Part shown: piece by piece, positions 34,566 to 43,955 of the stretch
How positions within the stretch are numbered: the stretch's first letter is position 1
Layout of the letters: each line of letters begins with the position of its first letter
DNA from: an uncultured Flavobacteriaceae bacterium
GTDB lineage: Bacteria; Bacteroidota; Bacteroidia; Flavobacteriales; Flavobacteriaceae
NCBI GenBank assembly: GCA_947500385.1
Contig: CANMSA010000029.1
Span: 1 to 43,955 of the forward strand
Length of the DNA: 43,955 nucleotides
Direction: 5' to 3'
Notes under the pieces: generated by a model
Databases searched by the model: none
Seen by the model: the letters and a program-made list of their open reading frames with translations, nothing else
What the model was told of the DNA's origin: nothing
Translations under genes and position numbers: made by a program

Positions 34566-37500
34566 TCAGTTCAGGTATAAATACCCGCTCAATTGTTTGT
34601 TGGCACCGTCTAAATCTTCATAATCAAGTCTATAATAATAGGTGCCTACAGGAAGATTTCCTTCCTCCTTGATTGTAGATCTCCCTTGGGAAGAACCATC
34701 GAAAGTGTTGTTGTTACTGTTGTATGAATTGGTGGTATAAATCAAAACGCCCCATCGATTGTAAATATTGATGGTATTGTTCGGCCGACGCTCCAAGCCT
34801 GTGATGGTTAAAGAATCGTGCAAGCCATCGCCATTCGGGGTTACCACATTATACACTACTACTTCCGGTAAGTTACCTTCGAGATAATCTGGAATGCCGT
34901 CATTGTCAACATCGTCGTTCTGATAGCTACCATCTCCATTACCATCTTCCTCCTCTGTGGGTATTCCGTCATTATCATCGTCAATATCTCGATAGTCCGA
35001 TTCATTGTCACCGTCGGTATCTGGAAGGTTGTTCAATGGGTCATCGATCTCATCATTGACATCTACATCGATTACCTCCATCCCTTCAAAACCATCATCG
35101 AGGCCGTCATCATCCTTATCGGATCCAATAATTACCACTTCCGGTATACCGTCACTGTCATGATCATGGGCTTCCACATTATCGGGAACGTTGTCATTAT
35201 CACTGTCCTCATCACGGTAATCGGGCAGATCGGAACCATCGGTATTTACCGGGGACAATCCTAAACTACCATTGGTTTCATATGCATCATCCAATCCGTT
35301 ATTGTTGGTATCGGCATCACTGGGCGCTAGGTAGTTCGAAGTCGTTTGAGCCTCAACGTTGTCAGGAATACCGTCATTGTCGCTATCGATGTCCAAGTAA
35401 TCCGGAAAAGTATCATTATCGGTATTGGTGCTATTGGTTGCCGGGTCGTTATCCCCATCTAAGTTCTCATCTTCCTCACTATCCAAAATTCCATCATCAT
35501 CACTATCCAAGTCGTTTAATTGTACGGTCAAATCGGCACTCGTCGAAAAATATTCCGGTATACAAGGATTATTAGGGTCTGTTACCACCAATCGATAATC
35601 GTTCGTATGCGCTGTCAAGGGTATATTGCTCAAGGACAAAGTAGTGGTGTTGGCACCCGAGTAGAATGCATCGTTCGCAATGGCATTCCAACTAAGCCCC
35701 TCATCGGTACTTACTTCCCACTGATACGTAATTCCTGTTCCCGTGACCGAAGCCGAAAAGGAGGCACTGTCTCCCACCCCGATATGCTGATCATTGGGAT
35801 TCATGGTAAACGTTATGTTTTGATGCCCTGTTGTAACGTTGGTATTGTTCCCGGTATAGCCGCCTTGACCTGTAACCATACCGCTGGCATCGACTGTAAG
35901 TGGGGAAGTTCCCAAATACCCATCGTCATCACCATCTAGGTGGCCCGCCTCGGACACATCAAAACAGCCGTCTTCATCGCTGTCTTCATCTAAATGGTCT
36001 GGAATACCATCTGCATCACTATTTTGTTCCAAACATGCGGAAACCGTTACCGTAAAATCATCGAAGACCGAATAGGGAACATTCCCATTATTCAATTGGT
36101 TATACACATAGACACGAATCGTATAATTCGTATTCTCCTCTAAATTAAAGGTAGCGCCGAAAGGAAGCAATTCAAAAACCTCGGACACACCATTGGTTGG
36201 ATAATGCACTTGAATATCCGAATAGAGGACCATAGAAGTCGCAAAGTCATCTTTTGATATCGCTACGGCCATGTCGTAGGAATTGCCCACCAAAACACCT
36301 CCTGAACTTTCGTTCCATTTTACTTGTAACGTCTCTATTAAAGGGTTGATAAGTCCGGTCGCAGTACTAAATCCTAATTGTACATATTCATTTTGGGCTA
36401 TCGCCTCATCGTATGTGGTAGCGTCAATGTTCGTTAACTGTAACTCGGAGTCGGGTGAATTTCCATTTATGCCTGCCCCAGTGGTAACGGCATCCGTGCC
36501 GGTAATCAACCAATTTGTGATTGCCGGATTTTCTATTACATCGTTCGTTCTTGTTCCCAACGGTGCATTGAACTCCCAGGCAAAATAGTCATTATCGATA
36601 CATTCTTGCGCTTCATTTACATCCGTAATTCCATCGTTATCATCGTCAAGATCGCTTTTATCATCCACGCCGTCCGCATCCATATCAAAACCTGAATTCA
36701 GGTATACGAAAGCGGTATCGGTACTGCCACCCGCATCGGTAATCTCATATGTAAAAAAATCGGTGCCATTATAACCCGGATCGGGGGCATATGTAAAGAA
36801 ATCATCATAGGAATCTGCCGGGGTTCCGTTATCGTTTAATGCTATCGTACCATTTGTCGGGAGGGTAAAATTTGTAATGGCCCCATCCAATTTTGGTCCC
36901 GAACTACCAAAATTGTCATTGTCGAGCACGTTGATGACATTATCGGATGAATTTTGGGCCACATTCAAGTGGTCAAAAACCGCTTCTAGTTTAATTACGA
37001 TGATGGCCGTGCCCGTGTCACAAACATGCGTGTTGGGAGCAGGCAAACATACTTCGTATTCAAAAGTGTCGTTCCCCGTGAAACCAGGGTTCGGTACATA
37101 GTTGAACGTTCCGTCAGGATTAAAGGTAAGGGTACCATTCGCCGTACCTGAAGTTAAGGTATATGTACTTCCCGGGGGTACTAAATCATTGGCACCAATA
37201 TCGCCATTGCCTTCACGATCTAGTTTGATTCGTAAACTGTCGTCCTCCGCATAGGTCTGCATCAAGAAAAACTTCCCATCCCCATGGTCATTGGTTGCTC
37301 CCAGATATCGAATTGCCGTGATCGTAGATCCAACAGGGGCGAGCTCCGAAAGTTCATAGAGTGCAATTCCTATAATTTGATTGTTTTCATTATTTCTACC
37401 ACTACTCCAGTAATCGCTGTTAGCTGTGGGGGGCGCCTGCGGATTTACACCGGTCAAGTTTCCTTGATTGCGCACAAAGGTACGGCCCAATAGCTGTTCT

Positions 37501-38060
37501 GCGCCTCCACCCACAGGAATCCCATAGAGTTCAATATACATACAATTGTTACCGCCACGTTCGGTAACCGCGATAACACCATCCGGATTTGAAGGGATTC
37601 CCGGGTTATATCGTATTGTTTGTACTTGCGCATCGGTAGTCGCGATCGCCGTGTAATCTTGGCAAAAATTATCCCCATTATTCAACGATTCAAAATAATA
37701 GTTCAAATTCAACGATTGGTATGCGGCCAAGGCGCCGGAGGTCCAACTGGGGTCATCACTACCAGCAATTATTCGAGCCCCATTTTCCCAAACGTTGTTT
37801 TGACCATGACCTCCTGACCCTAACCGGGTCATTTCATATGAGGAGGGGACCACAAAAGTGGTATAACCCACCCCATTAATATCAATTGATTGAAGGTTCG
37901 CAGGGTCACTCAAATTGGTTTGGGTATCGGCCCAATTAAAGGTTACCCCAGATCGAATGGAATTTGCCTGTCCAAACGACGCATGCGTAATACAAAAGAG
38001 TACTATGTAAAAAAAGGATTTAGAAGCAGAAAGTAAGATGGAAGCGTAGAACTTGTTCAT
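34566..38060 (-). CDS. Large surface protein with calcium-binding repeats and T9SS type B C-terminal signal
   Basis: A 1164-residue exported protein. A signal peptide (about 1-30, ending SFGQ) is followed by a N-terminal region of unknown fold (to about 270). Two cadherin/Ig-like modules follow (about 275-455, with TFNYVPNPGFTGNDTFEYEV and FFTYAPDPGYNGTDFFTYEI). Then come an Asp-rich thrombospondin type 3 stretch (457-483), two further beta domains, a long calcium-binding thrombospondin type 3 array (about 848-1060), and a gliding-motility-type C-terminal domain (1065-1164, with VVTPNGDGLHDSL and YNRWGVLIY). That domain directs T9SS export and surface attachment. The last 300 residues are closely similar to the protein at 39478-41499. 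It has its own promoter box and terminator. Confidence 0.9.
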   Translation of the reverse strand: MNKFYASILLSASKSFFYIVLFCITHASFGQANSIRSGVTFNWADTQTNLSDPANLQSIDINGVGYTTFVVPSSYEMTRLGSGGHGQNNVWENGARIIAGSDDPSWTSGALAAYQSLNLNYYFESLNNGDNFCQDYTAIATTDAQVQTIRYNPGIPSNPDGVIAVTERGGNNCMYIELYGIPVGGGAEQLLGRTFVRNQGNLTGVNPQAPPTANSDYWSSGRNNENNQIIGIALYELSELAPVGSTITAIRYLGATNDHGDGKFFLMQTYAEDDSLRIKLDREGNGDIGANDLVPPGSTYTLTSGTANGTLTFNPDGTFNYVPNPGFTGNDTFEYEVCLPAPNTHVCDTGTAIIVIKLEAVFDHLNVAQNSSDNVINVLDNDNFGSSGPKLDGAITNFTLPTNGTIALNDNGTPADSYDDFFTYAPDPGYNGTDFFTYEITDAGGSTDTAFVYLNSGFDMDADGVDDKSDLDDDNDGITDVNEAQECIDNDYFAWEFNAPLGTRTNDVIENPAITNWLITGTDAVTTGAGINGNSPDSELQLTNIDATTYDEAIAQNEYVQLGFSTATGLINPLIETLQVKWNESSGGVLVGNSYDMAVAISKDDFATSMVLYSDIQVHYPTNGVSEVFELLPFGATFNLEENTNYTIRVYVYNQLNNGNVPYSVFDDFTVTVSACLEQNSDADGIPDHLDEDSDEDGCFDVSEAGHLDGDDDGYLGTSPLTVDASGMVTGQGGYTGNNTNVTTGHQNITFTMNPNDQHIGVGDSASFSASVTGTGITYQWEVSTDEGLSWNAIANDAFYSGANTTTLSLSNIPLTAHTNDYRLVVTDPNNPCIPEYFSTSADLTVQLNDLDSDDDGILDSEEDENLDGDNDPATNSTNTDNDTFPDYLDIDSDNDGIPDNVEAQTTSNYLAPSDADTNNNGLDDAYETNGSLGLSPVNTDGSDLPDYRDEDSDNDNVPDNVEAHDHDSDGIPEVVIIGSDKDDDGLDDGFEGMEVIDVDVNDEIDDPLNNLPDTDGDNESDYRDIDDDNDGIPTEEEDGNGDGSYQNDDVDNDGIPDYLEGNLPEVVVYNVVTPNGDGLHDSLTITGLERRPNNTINIYNRWGVLIYTTNSYNSNNNTFDGSSQGRSTIKEEGNLPVGTYYYRLDYEDLDGANKQLSGYLYLN

Positions 38061-38518
38061 AGCTTGGGACTTTTAGTGTACTTGGGACTATTTCTACCGC
38101 AAAATTACCTTCTTGGTACTCCTTCCTAAAAATTTCACGTCATCGGTATTGAATTACTCGTTCAGGCGGCCCTCGCAATTTTAAATAACTGTATAACAAT
38201 CAGTTGCAGTTTTTTCCAAACTGAAATTATATCGATTTTTTGACACCTTTTAACCGCTCTTTAAAGGAATCTAAAGTTCGTCCGGGAAAGTGGTCACTTT
38301 GTCTATTTAATAGTGAATTTCGGTGTTAAATAACGCGGTATTGCGTAATCGACACGATAAAATGAGGAGAAAGAGGTTCTTGGCGCTGTACGTATTGCCT
38401 TATGGGGGAATAGATGTCAATAGTGCCTAGATACCGGTTGAAGAGCGATTATACAACCCTGCGAATCGCTTTCAAAACAGATACAAACTTATGGCGTTAC
38501 CCTTGGCAATATGTACTG
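38061..38518. other. Intergenic stretch between PorP/SprF and the T9SS cargo gene
   Basis: No gene is seen. It holds the promoter box for the 34566-38060 gene at its left end and an imperfect hairpin (AGCGATT/AATCGCT) at about 38442-38470, which may end the PorP/SprF transcript although it lacks a clear T-run. Confidence 0.45.
38100..38107 (-). promoter_or_regulatory. Bacteroidota -7 box (TAATTTTG)
   Basis: On the minus strand an exact TAnnTTTG match about 40 bases before the ATG at 38060. The -33 element is weak. Confidence 0.5.
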
Positions 38519-39475
38519 CTAAAAAAATCGGGGAGATTTTAGGTTTCCCCTGGTTTTGATAAAGTCATAGCGAAGAATGACTTCGAACGAACCATCATTG
38601 AACGAAGCACTTCCCAGATCGGTGGTTTCGCGATCGTAGGCCATTCCCAATAAAATACCATCGGAGATATTAAACCCTAGCATGCCACTAAATGCAGCAT
38701 CCCAGCGGTAGGCAGCTCCCAATATAAACTTTTCACTTAGCATAAAATTGGCTGAAAGGTCAACCTGTAATGGGGCTCCTTGTACTACTTTCGTAAGCAG
38801 GGTGGGCTTAAATTTTAAGGAAGGGTTTAAATCCCATACATAGCCGGTAATGAAGTAAAAGTTCATTCGTTCCTTTGCAGTGGATGGGGCGACCCCCGAC
38901 TTAAAGTGTGTTGTTTGCAGGAAACGAGGTACTGACAAACCGGCGTAGTACCGTTGGGTATGATAATACACTCCCGCTCCAATATTTGGGGAAAATTTAT
39001 TATCGATATCTTGCTGTAGACTCTGATCGGGTGCCAATTGGTTGAGTTCTGAAAAACGCACGTCCAATAAATGGCCGCTTGCTTTTAGTCCAAAACTGAG
39101 TCGCCCCTCATCGGAAGTATATACCGTGTATGAAAAATCAACATCAAAATAAGTTTCCGAGGTAGGCCCTATTTGGTCGTTTACAACGGAAAGTCCCAAT
39201 CCTACCCCCCTGTATCCTATGGGGGAGTGAATATTAAAGGTTTGCGTTACCGGAGCTCCTTCCAGGCCCACCCATTGGGACCTATGTAACGCGGCTATGC
39301 TCAAATGTCCTCTAGAACCGGTGTAACCGGGATTCACGCTTACGGTATTATACATATACTGGGTATATTGCGCATCTTGTTGCGCCAATACTCCCTGTGT
39401 AGCCATGAAGAAAACGAATGTGGCTAGGGCCCATAAAAGTCGTTTACGTTGGTATACTGCGTTTATAAAGGTCAT
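38519..39475 (-). CDS. PorP/SprF family outer-membrane protein
   Basis: A 318-residue outer-membrane protein with a signal peptide (about 1-31, ending VLAQ). The N-terminal QDAQYTQYMYNTVSVNPGY and LHRSQWVGLEGAPVT blocks define the PorP/SprF family, and the rest consists of alternating strands of a 14-strand-like barrel, ending near YDFIKTRG. SprF-type proteins are partners needed for surface display of specific T9SS type B cargo. It starts two bases after the preceding cargo gene (39478-41499), which makes that protein its likely partner. Confidence 0.93.
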   Translation of the reverse strand: MTFINAVYQRKRLLWALATFVFFMATQGVLAQQDAQYTQYMYNTVSVNPGYTGSRGHLSIAALHRSQWVGLEGAPVTQTFNIHSPIGYRGVGLGLSVVNDQIGPTSETYFDVDFSYTVYTSDEGRLSFGLKASGHLLDVRFSELNQLAPDQSLQQDIDNKFSPNIGAGVYYHTQRYYAGLSVPRFLQTTHFKSGVAPSTAKERMNFYFITGYVWDLNPSLKFKPTLLTKVVQGAPLQVDLSANFMLSEKFILGAAYRWDAAFSGMLGFNISDGILLGMAYDRETTDLGSASFNDGSFEVILRYDFIKTRGNLKSPRFF

Positions 39476-39477
39476 TT

Positions 39478-41499
39478 TTATCTATTTATGTATAGGTATC
39501 CTGATTTGGTCAATGCGGTTCCCGTGGCATCTGCATACTCCAGTATATAGAAGTAAGTTCCCACTGGTAATTTTCTTTCCTGGCTCACGGTAGCCCGACC
39601 CTCCGAGGTACCATCAAAAACATTTCCTTGAGTGTTATAAGCGTTGGTGCTGTACACCAATACGCCCCATCTATTAAAGATTTTTAGGGTATTATCTGGG
39701 AAGTTTTCGAGCCCGGCTATGGTCAATACATCATGTACACCATCGCCGTTTGGTGTAATAACGTTAAAGATTTCAACCACGTCTTCGCTCGCGTTTGGCT
39801 CTAGATATTCCGGAATTCCGTCGCCATCGGTATCGTCATTGGCATAATCTCCATCTCTATTTACGTCTTCATCAGCGGTCATAATACCATCTCCATCATC
39901 ATCAACATCTCGGTAATCAGACTCCGAATCACCATCTGTATTCGGTAAATCATTAAATGGATCATCTATTTCATCGTTCACATCCGTATCAATACTTTCA
40001 GTTCCCTCATAGCCATCGTCTAGACCATCGTTGTCTTTGTCCGATCCGATATAGGTTACATCAGGAATACCATCCTGATCGTAATCATGTGCTTCGATAT
40101 TATCGGGAACATTATCATTATCACTATCCGAATCCAGATAGTCGGGTAGATCATCCCCATCGGTATCAACCGGGAAGAGACCTAGCGTTCCACCCATTTC
40201 GTATACATCATCAAGTCCGTTTCCATTAATATCTTGTCCACTTGGGGCAATGTAAATGGCCGTTGCCTGAGCTTCTACGTTATCTGGAATACCGTCATCG
40301 TCACTGTCAATGTCAAGATAATCAGGGTGCCCGTCACCATCAGAATCGGTCGGATTGGTAGCGGGGTTGTTATCCCCATCTAAATTGAGGTCTTCGAAAC
40401 TATCTACAATACCATCATCGTCAGAATCCAAATCAATTGCGTTATTAACCACCACTGTTATTATTACGGTCGCCGTACTGCAATTCCCCAATACATCACA
40501 AACGGTATATGTAAAACTGTCCATTCCAATAAAACCATTGTTCGGAGTATAGGTAACGGTATCATCAGAGGGATCATCGGGAGTACCATTGTCATTGATG
40601 ACCACGGTACCATCACTGGCATTCGTTGTTGTTAAAGACCCGATCGTTGGCACATCATTGTCATTTGCAAGAATATCGATCGTAACCGGTGTATTTTCGG
40701 TAGTGGCCACCGAATCATCCATAGCATCTACAATTGGAAGCACTTCTATTGTTACCGTAGCGGTACTACAATCACCAAAGGTGTTACATATCGTATAATC
40801 AAATGCATCCGGACCGTTGTAATCGGGGTTTGGAATATAGGTAACAATATCATCCGTAGGATCGTTTGGAGTTCCGTTATCGTCAATTGTTACCGTTCCG
40901 TTAGCCGGATTTGTTGTTGTTAAAGATCCGTTGGTGGGCACGTCTGAATCGTTGCCAAAAACATCTACGACCACCGAAACATCCTCATCAGTTGTAACCA
41001 CATCATCTACCAGGTTAGCCGCTTCATTAATACATACCACTGTAAAATTTGGAAGACTGCTGCTATTGCCCGCCTTTGTAATAGTTGCGGTATATCGGGT
41101 GACCGTTTGCGTAGCAATAACCGTCGGCCTGGTTTGATCTCCCGTTACGGCAGGATTCCAACTTAAAGTGGCCCCAGAACTTAAATCAATATTGGCGGTT
41201 ATATCCAAAGTCACTTCATTGAAAGGTGCATTGCAATTGGTCACGATAAAGTAGCCCGTAGCATTTGAACCACATAGGGTACCATCATAGGTGGCAAAGT
41301 AGACTCCTTGCTGGGTAACTTCCAAAAAGAAATCGGTACCCAGAACCGTAGCGGTATCTGATGCTTCATACCATCGATAGTTGTTTTCGTCCCCGCTATT
41401 GGGCGCCTGCAATAGATACTGGGCATTGGATGCGGCAATCCCCATCCATGTCAAAACAAGGCTGAGGAGTAGTCTTTTATATGTGGTTCGAGAATTCAA
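39478..41499 (-). CDS. T9SS type B cargo protein with cadherin-like modules and calcium-binding repeats
   Basis: A 673-residue exported protein with a signal peptide (about 1-27, ending SNAQ). Residues 28-160 form an Ig-like region that includes Cys residues. Two cadherin-like modules follow (about 165-260 and 260-350, each with a FDYTICN or FTYTVCD block). Then come an Asp-rich thrombospondin type 3 array (about 353-570) and a gliding-motility C-terminal domain (575-673, with [14 protein letters not shown] and FNRWGVLVY). It is expected to be secreted by T9SS and held on the cell surface with the help of the PorP/SprF protein encoded directly downstream. It lies 26 bases after the repeat-protein gene. 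Confidence 0.92.
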   Translation of the reverse strand: MNSRTTYKRLLLSLVLTWMGIAASNAQYLLQAPNSGDENNYRWYEASDTATVLGTDFFLEVTQQGVYFATYDGTLCGSNATGYFIVTNCNAPFNEVTLDITANIDLSSGATLSWNPAVTGDQTRPTVIATQTVTRYTATITKAGNSSSLPNFTVVCINEAANLVDDVVTTDEDVSVVVDVFGNDSDVPTNGSLTTTNPANGTVTIDDNGTPNDPTDDIVTYIPNPDYNGPDAFDYTICNTFGDCSTATVTIEVLPIVDAMDDSVATTENTPVTIDILANDNDVPTIGSLTTTNASDGTVVINDNGTPDDPSDDTVTYTPNNGFIGMDSFTYTVCDVLGNCSTATVIITVVVNNAIDLDSDDDGIVDSFEDLNLDGDNNPATNPTDSDGDGHPDYLDIDSDDDGIPDNVEAQATAIYIAPSGQDINGNGLDDVYEMGGTLGLFPVDTDGDDLPDYLDSDSDNDNVPDNIEAHDYDQDGIPDVTYIGSDKDNDGLDDGYEGTESIDTDVNDEIDDPFNDLPNTDGDSESDYRDVDDDGDGIMTADEDVNRDGDYANDDTDGDGIPEYLEPNASEDVVEIFNVITPNGDGVHDVLTIAGLENFPDNTLKIFNRWGVLVYSTNAYNTQGNVFDGTSEGRATVSQERKLPVGTYFYILEYADATGTALTKSGYLYINR

Positions 41500-41525
41500 T
41501 TTTATACCAACGCTTTTGCCATTAC

Positions 41526-43955
41526 CTATTTTACAACAAAGACCACATTGATCAACGAGTTGTAATCTGCCGGTTGATCAATGATATCATATGTCATGAC
41601 TCCCGTGTTGCTAATACTCACATTATCGAACACAGTAGGATCATAATACGTTACATAGTAGTACAACTCGTCCGAATCATAAGTCGGTATCGCTGCAGGA
41701 GCTCCCGAACTTGCCACAAACGTATCGGTATATGGGGCAGTGGTTGGAGCATATTGATTTACATATTCCTGATACAGGTCTTTTGTGGCACCGACCACAT
41801 CTACCGAGGCATCGATCGCAATGGATGGCGGATAGAAAATACGAGAGGACTTTACAGAATTTACCTGAACCACATCACCTTCGGCATCGGTTGCCAAAAG
41901 ATAATCCGCCGATGAATTTTCATAAGGGGTAGTCGCAGCTGCGTAATCGGTAAAACGAACCGCTCCCCCTTCCACATCTAAACGCGCATCGGGAGTGGTA
42001 GTCCCTACCCCGGTATCACCATCGGCTTCTACTCTAAAGGTACCTCCACTATAGGTACCTCCGTCGGCACCAGTGGCACCAAGGAGCATACCCCCTTCGG
42101 ACCAATAATCGTTGTCCGTAATATCTACTCCCCATTTCACCGCTCCTTCATCCGTGGTTCTACCGGAAATCCAATACTTACTATCTCCCGGATCGTTACC
42201 AGTGCTAGCAAGTTCAATTAAACTAAAACCATTATCTCCGGCATTGATATTTCCGCTTTTCCAAACTTTCAATACCGAACTTTCATCTTGGCCACCACCA
42301 CCGCCATCTTGATCGATAATAGTAAACACATCTTTTTCTCCAGTGGTCACATTGGTTTGGGTATATCGAAACGCATCTTGGTTCACCTCGCTACGCACAT
42401 CCAACGTTCCGGCGGGGTTGGTAGTACCAATACCAAAGGAACCATTGGTAAACGTCAGATCTTGGGCATTCATATCATACGTCCTAGTTTCTGCATCTTG
42501 TGTCAAGTTATCCGTTGCCAAGTTTGTATTTAGCAAGCCAGATAAGTCCACCTGATTTCCAGGAGTCGCCGGATTGCTCAAGGTTAGAATATTATTGACA
42601 TCCAAGTTTAGATCTTGCAATTCGTTGCTGGCATCGGCATCGGCATCGTCTACATCTACCGTCACCGAACCACCGTCCACCAGGGAGATGGTCGTCCCGG
42701 CCGCATCGATCGAAAGGTCCTGGGTGTCGGCCCCGCCGTCATCGTCGATCCAACTGTAGGTGCCACTGCCGTCCGTGGAAAGGACCTGACCATTCGTACC
42801 GCCCGTTGGGAGTTCTATTTCGTTCGTAGGATCCGCATCGGCATCCTCTATGCTGATAGTGGTATTATTGCCATCATTGATTTCCAATCGCACCTGTTCG
42901 TTTGGCACTAATACGGTATGGCTCAAATCTTGATTGTCGGATCCTAAAGATGCCAAAGGCACTTGCAACGCTCCCCCACCATCGGTAATTCTAAGATTAG
43001 TTCCCACTACAGCAAACGCAGTGTTGTGTTCATTGGTAGGGTCGGCATCCGCATCGTCCACGTCCACCGTCACCGAACCACCGTCCACAAGGGAGATGGT
43101 CGTCCCGGCCGCGTCGATCGAAAGGTCCTGGGTATCGGCCCCGCCGTCATCATCGATCCAGCTGTAGGTACCGCTACCGTCCGTGGAAAGGACCTGGCCG
43201 TTGGTACCACCCGTGGGCAGTTCAATCTCGTTCGTTGAATCATTGTCATTGTCCGCAACGGAAATCGATCCGCCGCCATTGGAAAGGGTCACGTTCGTTC
43301 CTGTTTGCGATAGGGTCTGGATCTCGTTGGTCGCATCGGCATCGGCATCGTCCACGTCCACCGTCACCGAACCACCGTCGACCAGGGAGATGGTCGTACC
43401 GGCCGCGTCGATCGAAAGGTCCTGGGTATCGGCCCCGCCGTCATCGTCTATCCAGCTGTAGGTACCGCTACCGTCCGTGGAAAGGACCTGGCCGTTGGTA
43501 CCTCCTGTTGGTAATTCTATTTCGTTGGTAGGGTCCGCATCCGCATCGTTTACGTTCAAGCTGATGTTGTTCCCTCCGGCAATACTGATATCTCCAGCGG
43601 TTCCATCTGTAGAAAGGTTTTGGATCTCGTTGGTCGCATCCGCATCCGCATCGTCGACATCCACCGTTACCGATCCACCGTCCACCAGGGAGATGGTCGT
43701 ACCGGCCGCGTCGATCGACAGGTCCTGGGTATCGGCCCCGCCGTCATCGTCGATCCAGCTGTAGGTGCCACTGCCATCCGTCGAAAGGACCTGACCGTTG
43801 GTACCGCCTGTTGGTAATTCTATTTCGTTGGTCGAGTCGTTGTCGTTATCCGCAACCGAAATGGCACCTCCTCCATTCGAAAGAGTTACGTCCGTTCCTG
43901 TTTGTGACAAGGTCTGAATCTCGTTTGTGGCATCCGCATCCGCATCGTCGACATC
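41526..43955 (-). CDS. Repeat-rich surface protein, 5' end beyond the window
   Basis: The window holds the last 809 residues; the frame stays open to the edge at 43955, so the true start and any signal peptide lie outside. The N-terminal part visible here is built of about four near-identical blocks of roughly 98-101 residues (one interval is 136), containing [35 protein letters not shown] and [15 protein letters not shown]. Next is a region with [13 protein letters not shown] and [13 protein letters not shown], the motif seen before tail-fibre-like and flavobacterial surface domains. The last 110 residues (from about [20 protein letters not shown]) form a distinct C-terminal domain. No type A or B T9SS signal was recognised. 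A role as adhesin or filament is inferred from repeats and from the T9SS genes downstream. Confidence 0.85.
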   Translation of the reverse strand, partial: DVDDADADATNEIQTLSQTGTDVTLSNGGGAISVADNDNDSTNEIELPTGGTNGQVLSTDGSGTYSWIDDDGGADTQDLSIDAAGTTISLVDGGSVTVDVDDADADATNEIQNLSTDGTAGDISIAGGNNISLNVNDADADPTNEIELPTGGTNGQVLSTDGSGTYSWIDDDGGADTQDLSIDAAGTTISLVDGGSVTVDVDDADADATNEIQTLSQTGTNVTLSNGGGSISVADNDNDSTNEIELPTGGTNGQVLSTDGSGTYSWIDDDGGADTQDLSIDAAGTTISLVDGGSVTVDVDDADADPTNEHNTAFAVVGTNLRITDGGGALQVPLASLGSDNQDLSHTVLVPNEQVRLEINDGNNTTISIEDADADPTNEIELPTGGTNGQVLSTDGSGTYSWIDDDGGADTQDLSIDAAGTTISLVDGGSVTVDVDDADADASNELQDLNLDVNNILTLSNPATPGNQVDLSGLLNTNLATDNLTQDAETRTYDMNAQDLTFTNGSFGIGTTNPAGTLDVRSEVNQDAFRYTQTNVTTGEKDVFTIIDQDGGGGGQDESSVLKVWKSGNINAGDNGFSLIELASTGNDPGDSKYWISGRTTDEGAVKWGVDITDNDYWSEGGMLLGATGADGGTYSGGTFRVEADGDTGVGTTTPDARLDVEGGAVRFTDYAAATTPYENSSADYLLATDAEGDVVQVNSVKSSRIFYPPSIAIDASVDVVGATKDLYQEYVNQYAPTTAPYTDTFVASSGAPAAIPTYDSDELYYYVTYYDPTVFDNVSISNTGVMTYDIIDQPADYNSLINVVFVVK
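42620..43955 (-). repeat. In-frame tandem DNA repeats in the surface protein gene
   Basis: A core of roughly 200 bases recurs four times with few differences, plus a fifth copy cut by the window edge. A shared marker (GAAAGGTCC, or GACAGGTCC in copy 4) occurs at 42712, 43120, 43414 and 43717, giving intervals of 408, 294 and 303 bases, all multiples of three. The sixth-base differences are mostly silent. Recombination between copies would change length without breaking the frame. Confidence 0.9.

Noticed and set aside
42934-43817. Plus-strand open frames opposite the repeat array
   Set aside because: They are repetitive mirror images of the minus-strand surface protein, kept open only by its codon pattern.

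Overview
The window looks like a chromosome segment of a marine member of the Flavobacteriaceae (Bacteroidota). The evidence is type B C-terminal signals for the type IX secretion system (T9SS) next to a PorP/SprF gene, Bacteroidota promoter boxes (TAnnTTTG), DUF5916, DUF4369 and 7TM-AraC family proteins, and moderate GC. The genus cannot be fixed from sequence reading alone. No rRNA, tRNA, CRISPR array, insertion sequence or prophage was recognised.

Layout. (1) 1-1935: a terminator from an upstream gene, a membrane-anchored AraC-type regulator and a small unknown protein. (2) 2066-14325, minus strand: a catabolic cluster read from a Crp/Fnr regulator through a long acyl-CoA dehydrogenase, an SDR, a second acyl-CoA dehydrogenase, an APH-like kinase, a small DUF1330-like protein, an SDR, an enoyl-CoA isomerase-like protein, two MDR oxidoreductases, a FabG-like SDR, a MaoC hydratase and a haloalkane dehalogenase. 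The adjacent kinase and acyl-CoA dehydrogenase correspond to the two halves of animal ACAD10/ACAD11 and to LvaA/LvaC of bacterial levulinate breakdown. This suggests that 4-hydroxyacyl-CoAs are handled by phosphorylation. A pure ten-copy heptamer repeat sits nine bases before the fabG-like start. (3) 14427-20641: MOSC protein, DUF885 lipoprotein, DoxX-like protein, small exported protein, AraC regulator coupled to an AlkB-like dioxygenase, and S1/P1 nuclease. (4) 20809-30286, plus strand: class A penicillin-binding protein; a likely SPFH / PH-like / hydrolase / ribbon-helix-helix operon; DUF5916 outer-membrane protein; HAD phosphatase; DUF819 membrane protein. (5) 30836-34367: DUF4369 lipoprotein, then a minus-strand group idi-queD-bcp-manA plus a small protein with its own strong promoter. 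(6) 34566-43955, minus strand: a surface-protein region with two T9SS type B cargo proteins on either side of a PorP/SprF gene, preceded by a repeat-rich surface protein that is cut by the window edge.

The two most interesting regions are the proposed 4-hydroxyacyl-CoA/organohalide catabolic cluster, with its possible heptamer switch, and the T9SS surface module with near-identical DNA repeats. Functions are inferred from recognised family motifs; no database search was possible.
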